Shown in pieces: positions 32,270 to 32,585 of a stretch of DNA of 32,585 nucleotides. The translations under genes and the position numbers were made by a program. The number at the start of each line of letters is the position of its first letter. Position 1 is the stretch's first letter. This DNA is from Candidatus Alcyoniella australis (lineage in GTDB: Bacteria; Lernaellota; Lernaellaia; JAVCCG01; Alcyoniellaceae). Location: the NCBI GenBank assembly GCA_030765605.1, contig JAVCCG010000143.1:1-32585 (forward strand). The letters run 5' to 3'. The notes under the pieces were generated by a model. That model saw nothing but the letters and a program-made list of their open reading frames with translations, was not told the DNA's origin and made no database searches.

Positions 32270-32585
32270 CTAGTACAGGCCGGTGAAGCGAAAGCTGTGG
32301 GCCTTGGGATCGGGAAGGAAATGCTTGAAAAACTTGCCCATGTTGTCACTCAAACGTTTGGCTACCAGCGATTCGCGTTTATAGGCGGCCGCGATTTCGG
32401 CATCGGTCGGATCGAGGTGAAAGGCCTTGCAGTAATCCTCGCGGGCCTGGCGCAAATTGTTGATCGCCTCTTCGATCTTGCCCAGCAGTAGGTAGCAGCA
32501 GGCCTGATCGCAGACCAATTCCATGGAGGATTGTACTGCCTGACGCGCGGGCTCGTACATCTGTTGGCCATACAGCGCCTGGGCC
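32270..32585 (-). CDS. TPR-repeat protein (5' end cut by window)
   Basis: C-terminal 105 residues of a protein with tetratricopeptide-like helix pairs. The frame stays open to the window edge, so the ATG at 32560 is internal. Two repeats are visible: ALYGQQMYEPARQAVQSSME... and CCYLLLGKIEEAINNLRQA followed by YCKAFHLDPTDAEIAAAYKR, with the LxxxP spacing at the end of a TPR unit. A short tail ends FRFTGLY. TPR units mediate protein contacts, and nothing indicates the partner. The stop (TAG) sits directly beside copy 2 of the intergenic repeat. Confidence 0.75.
   Translation of the reverse strand, partial: AQALYGQQMYEPARQAVQSSMELVCDQACCYLLLGKIEEAINNLRQAREDYCKAFHLDPTDAEIAAAYKRESLVAKRLSDNMGKFFKHFLPDPKAHSFRFTGLY

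Noticed and set aside
1-32585. CRISPR array, tRNA, rRNA, integrase or transposase
   Set aside because: I looked for regular spaced repeats, cloverleaf-like ends and transposase motifs and saw none. The only direct repeat is the two-copy 49-mer, which has no CRISPR spacing or cas genes.

Overview
The window comes from a GC-rich, Gram-negative bacterium with at least partly anaerobic metabolism. Evidence for an outer membrane is an OMP-type beta-barrel protein ending in Phe, several lipoproteins with lipoboxes, and a Spy/CpxP-like periplasmic protein. Evidence for anaerobic metabolism is a glycyl radical enzyme with its radical-SAM activase and a flavodoxin/ferredoxin fusion. Two neighbouring lipoproteins carry long Asp-rich linkers directly after the lipid-anchor Cys, a style I associate with uncultured deltaproteobacterial-type lineages. 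That taxonomic hint is weak and no rRNA is present. Nothing looks like a phage, integrative element or CRISPR array. The layout is chromosomal, with short intergenic gaps and several ATGA or abutting gene junctions.

Layout. 1-578: 3' end of an LCAD-like acyl-CoA dehydrogenase. 601-957 (-): MmcQ/YjbR protein. 1071-3911 (-): copper P1B-ATPase followed by a Met/His/Gly-tailed Spy-like protein, with a hairpin terminator. 3956-5324 (-): EFR1-type flavodoxin/ferredoxin membrane protein overlapping an Smr-domain protein. 5392-8121 (+): a DUF4846 protein and a three-part, leaderless wall-hydrolase-like protein. 8192-8767 (-): beta-barrel protein. 8904-13512 (+): Ppx/GppA, a small membrane protein, guaB and guaA. 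13552-20368 (-): a tightly packed six-gene operon of lipoprotein, DegT aminotransferase, Gfo/Idh dehydrogenase, triple zinc-ribbon/DUF2007 membrane protein, GH4 glycosidase and small lipoprotein. 20552-22272 (+): HAD phosphatase-like protein and a secreted DUF3108-like protein. 22348-22833 (-): ferritin-like protein with a textbook terminator. 23007-25414 (+): the two Asp-rich lipoproteins, the second a BNR/sialidase-type propeller. 25461-26270 (-): SDR with a near-consensus promoter. 26444-31930 (-): a GntR(FadR)-GRE-iron ADH-GRE activase operon. 31988-32269: intergenic repeat DNA. 32270-32585 (-): 3' end of a TPR protein.

Two groups stand out. (1) The GRE operon (about 26.4-32.0 kb) is self-contained: regulator, radical enzyme, alcohol dehydrogenase and activase, with a promoter whose start region is covered by a nested palindrome containing a perfect FadR-family TNGTNNNACNA site. 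The GRE has a good glycyl loop and a catalytic Cys, but its Cys-adjacent acid is Asp rather than the usual Glu, and the His-Ser pocket pair of diol dehydratases is missing by eye. The substrate is therefore probably not glycerol or propanediol. (2) The 13.6-20.4 kb operon combines a Gfo/Idh dehydrogenase, a sugar-type PLP aminotransferase and a GH4 enzyme, with a divergent HAD phosphatase alongside. This enzyme-class set resembles the NtdC/NtdA/NtdB kanosamine route and could make or remodel an amino sugar or aminocyclitol. Both functional readings are inferences.
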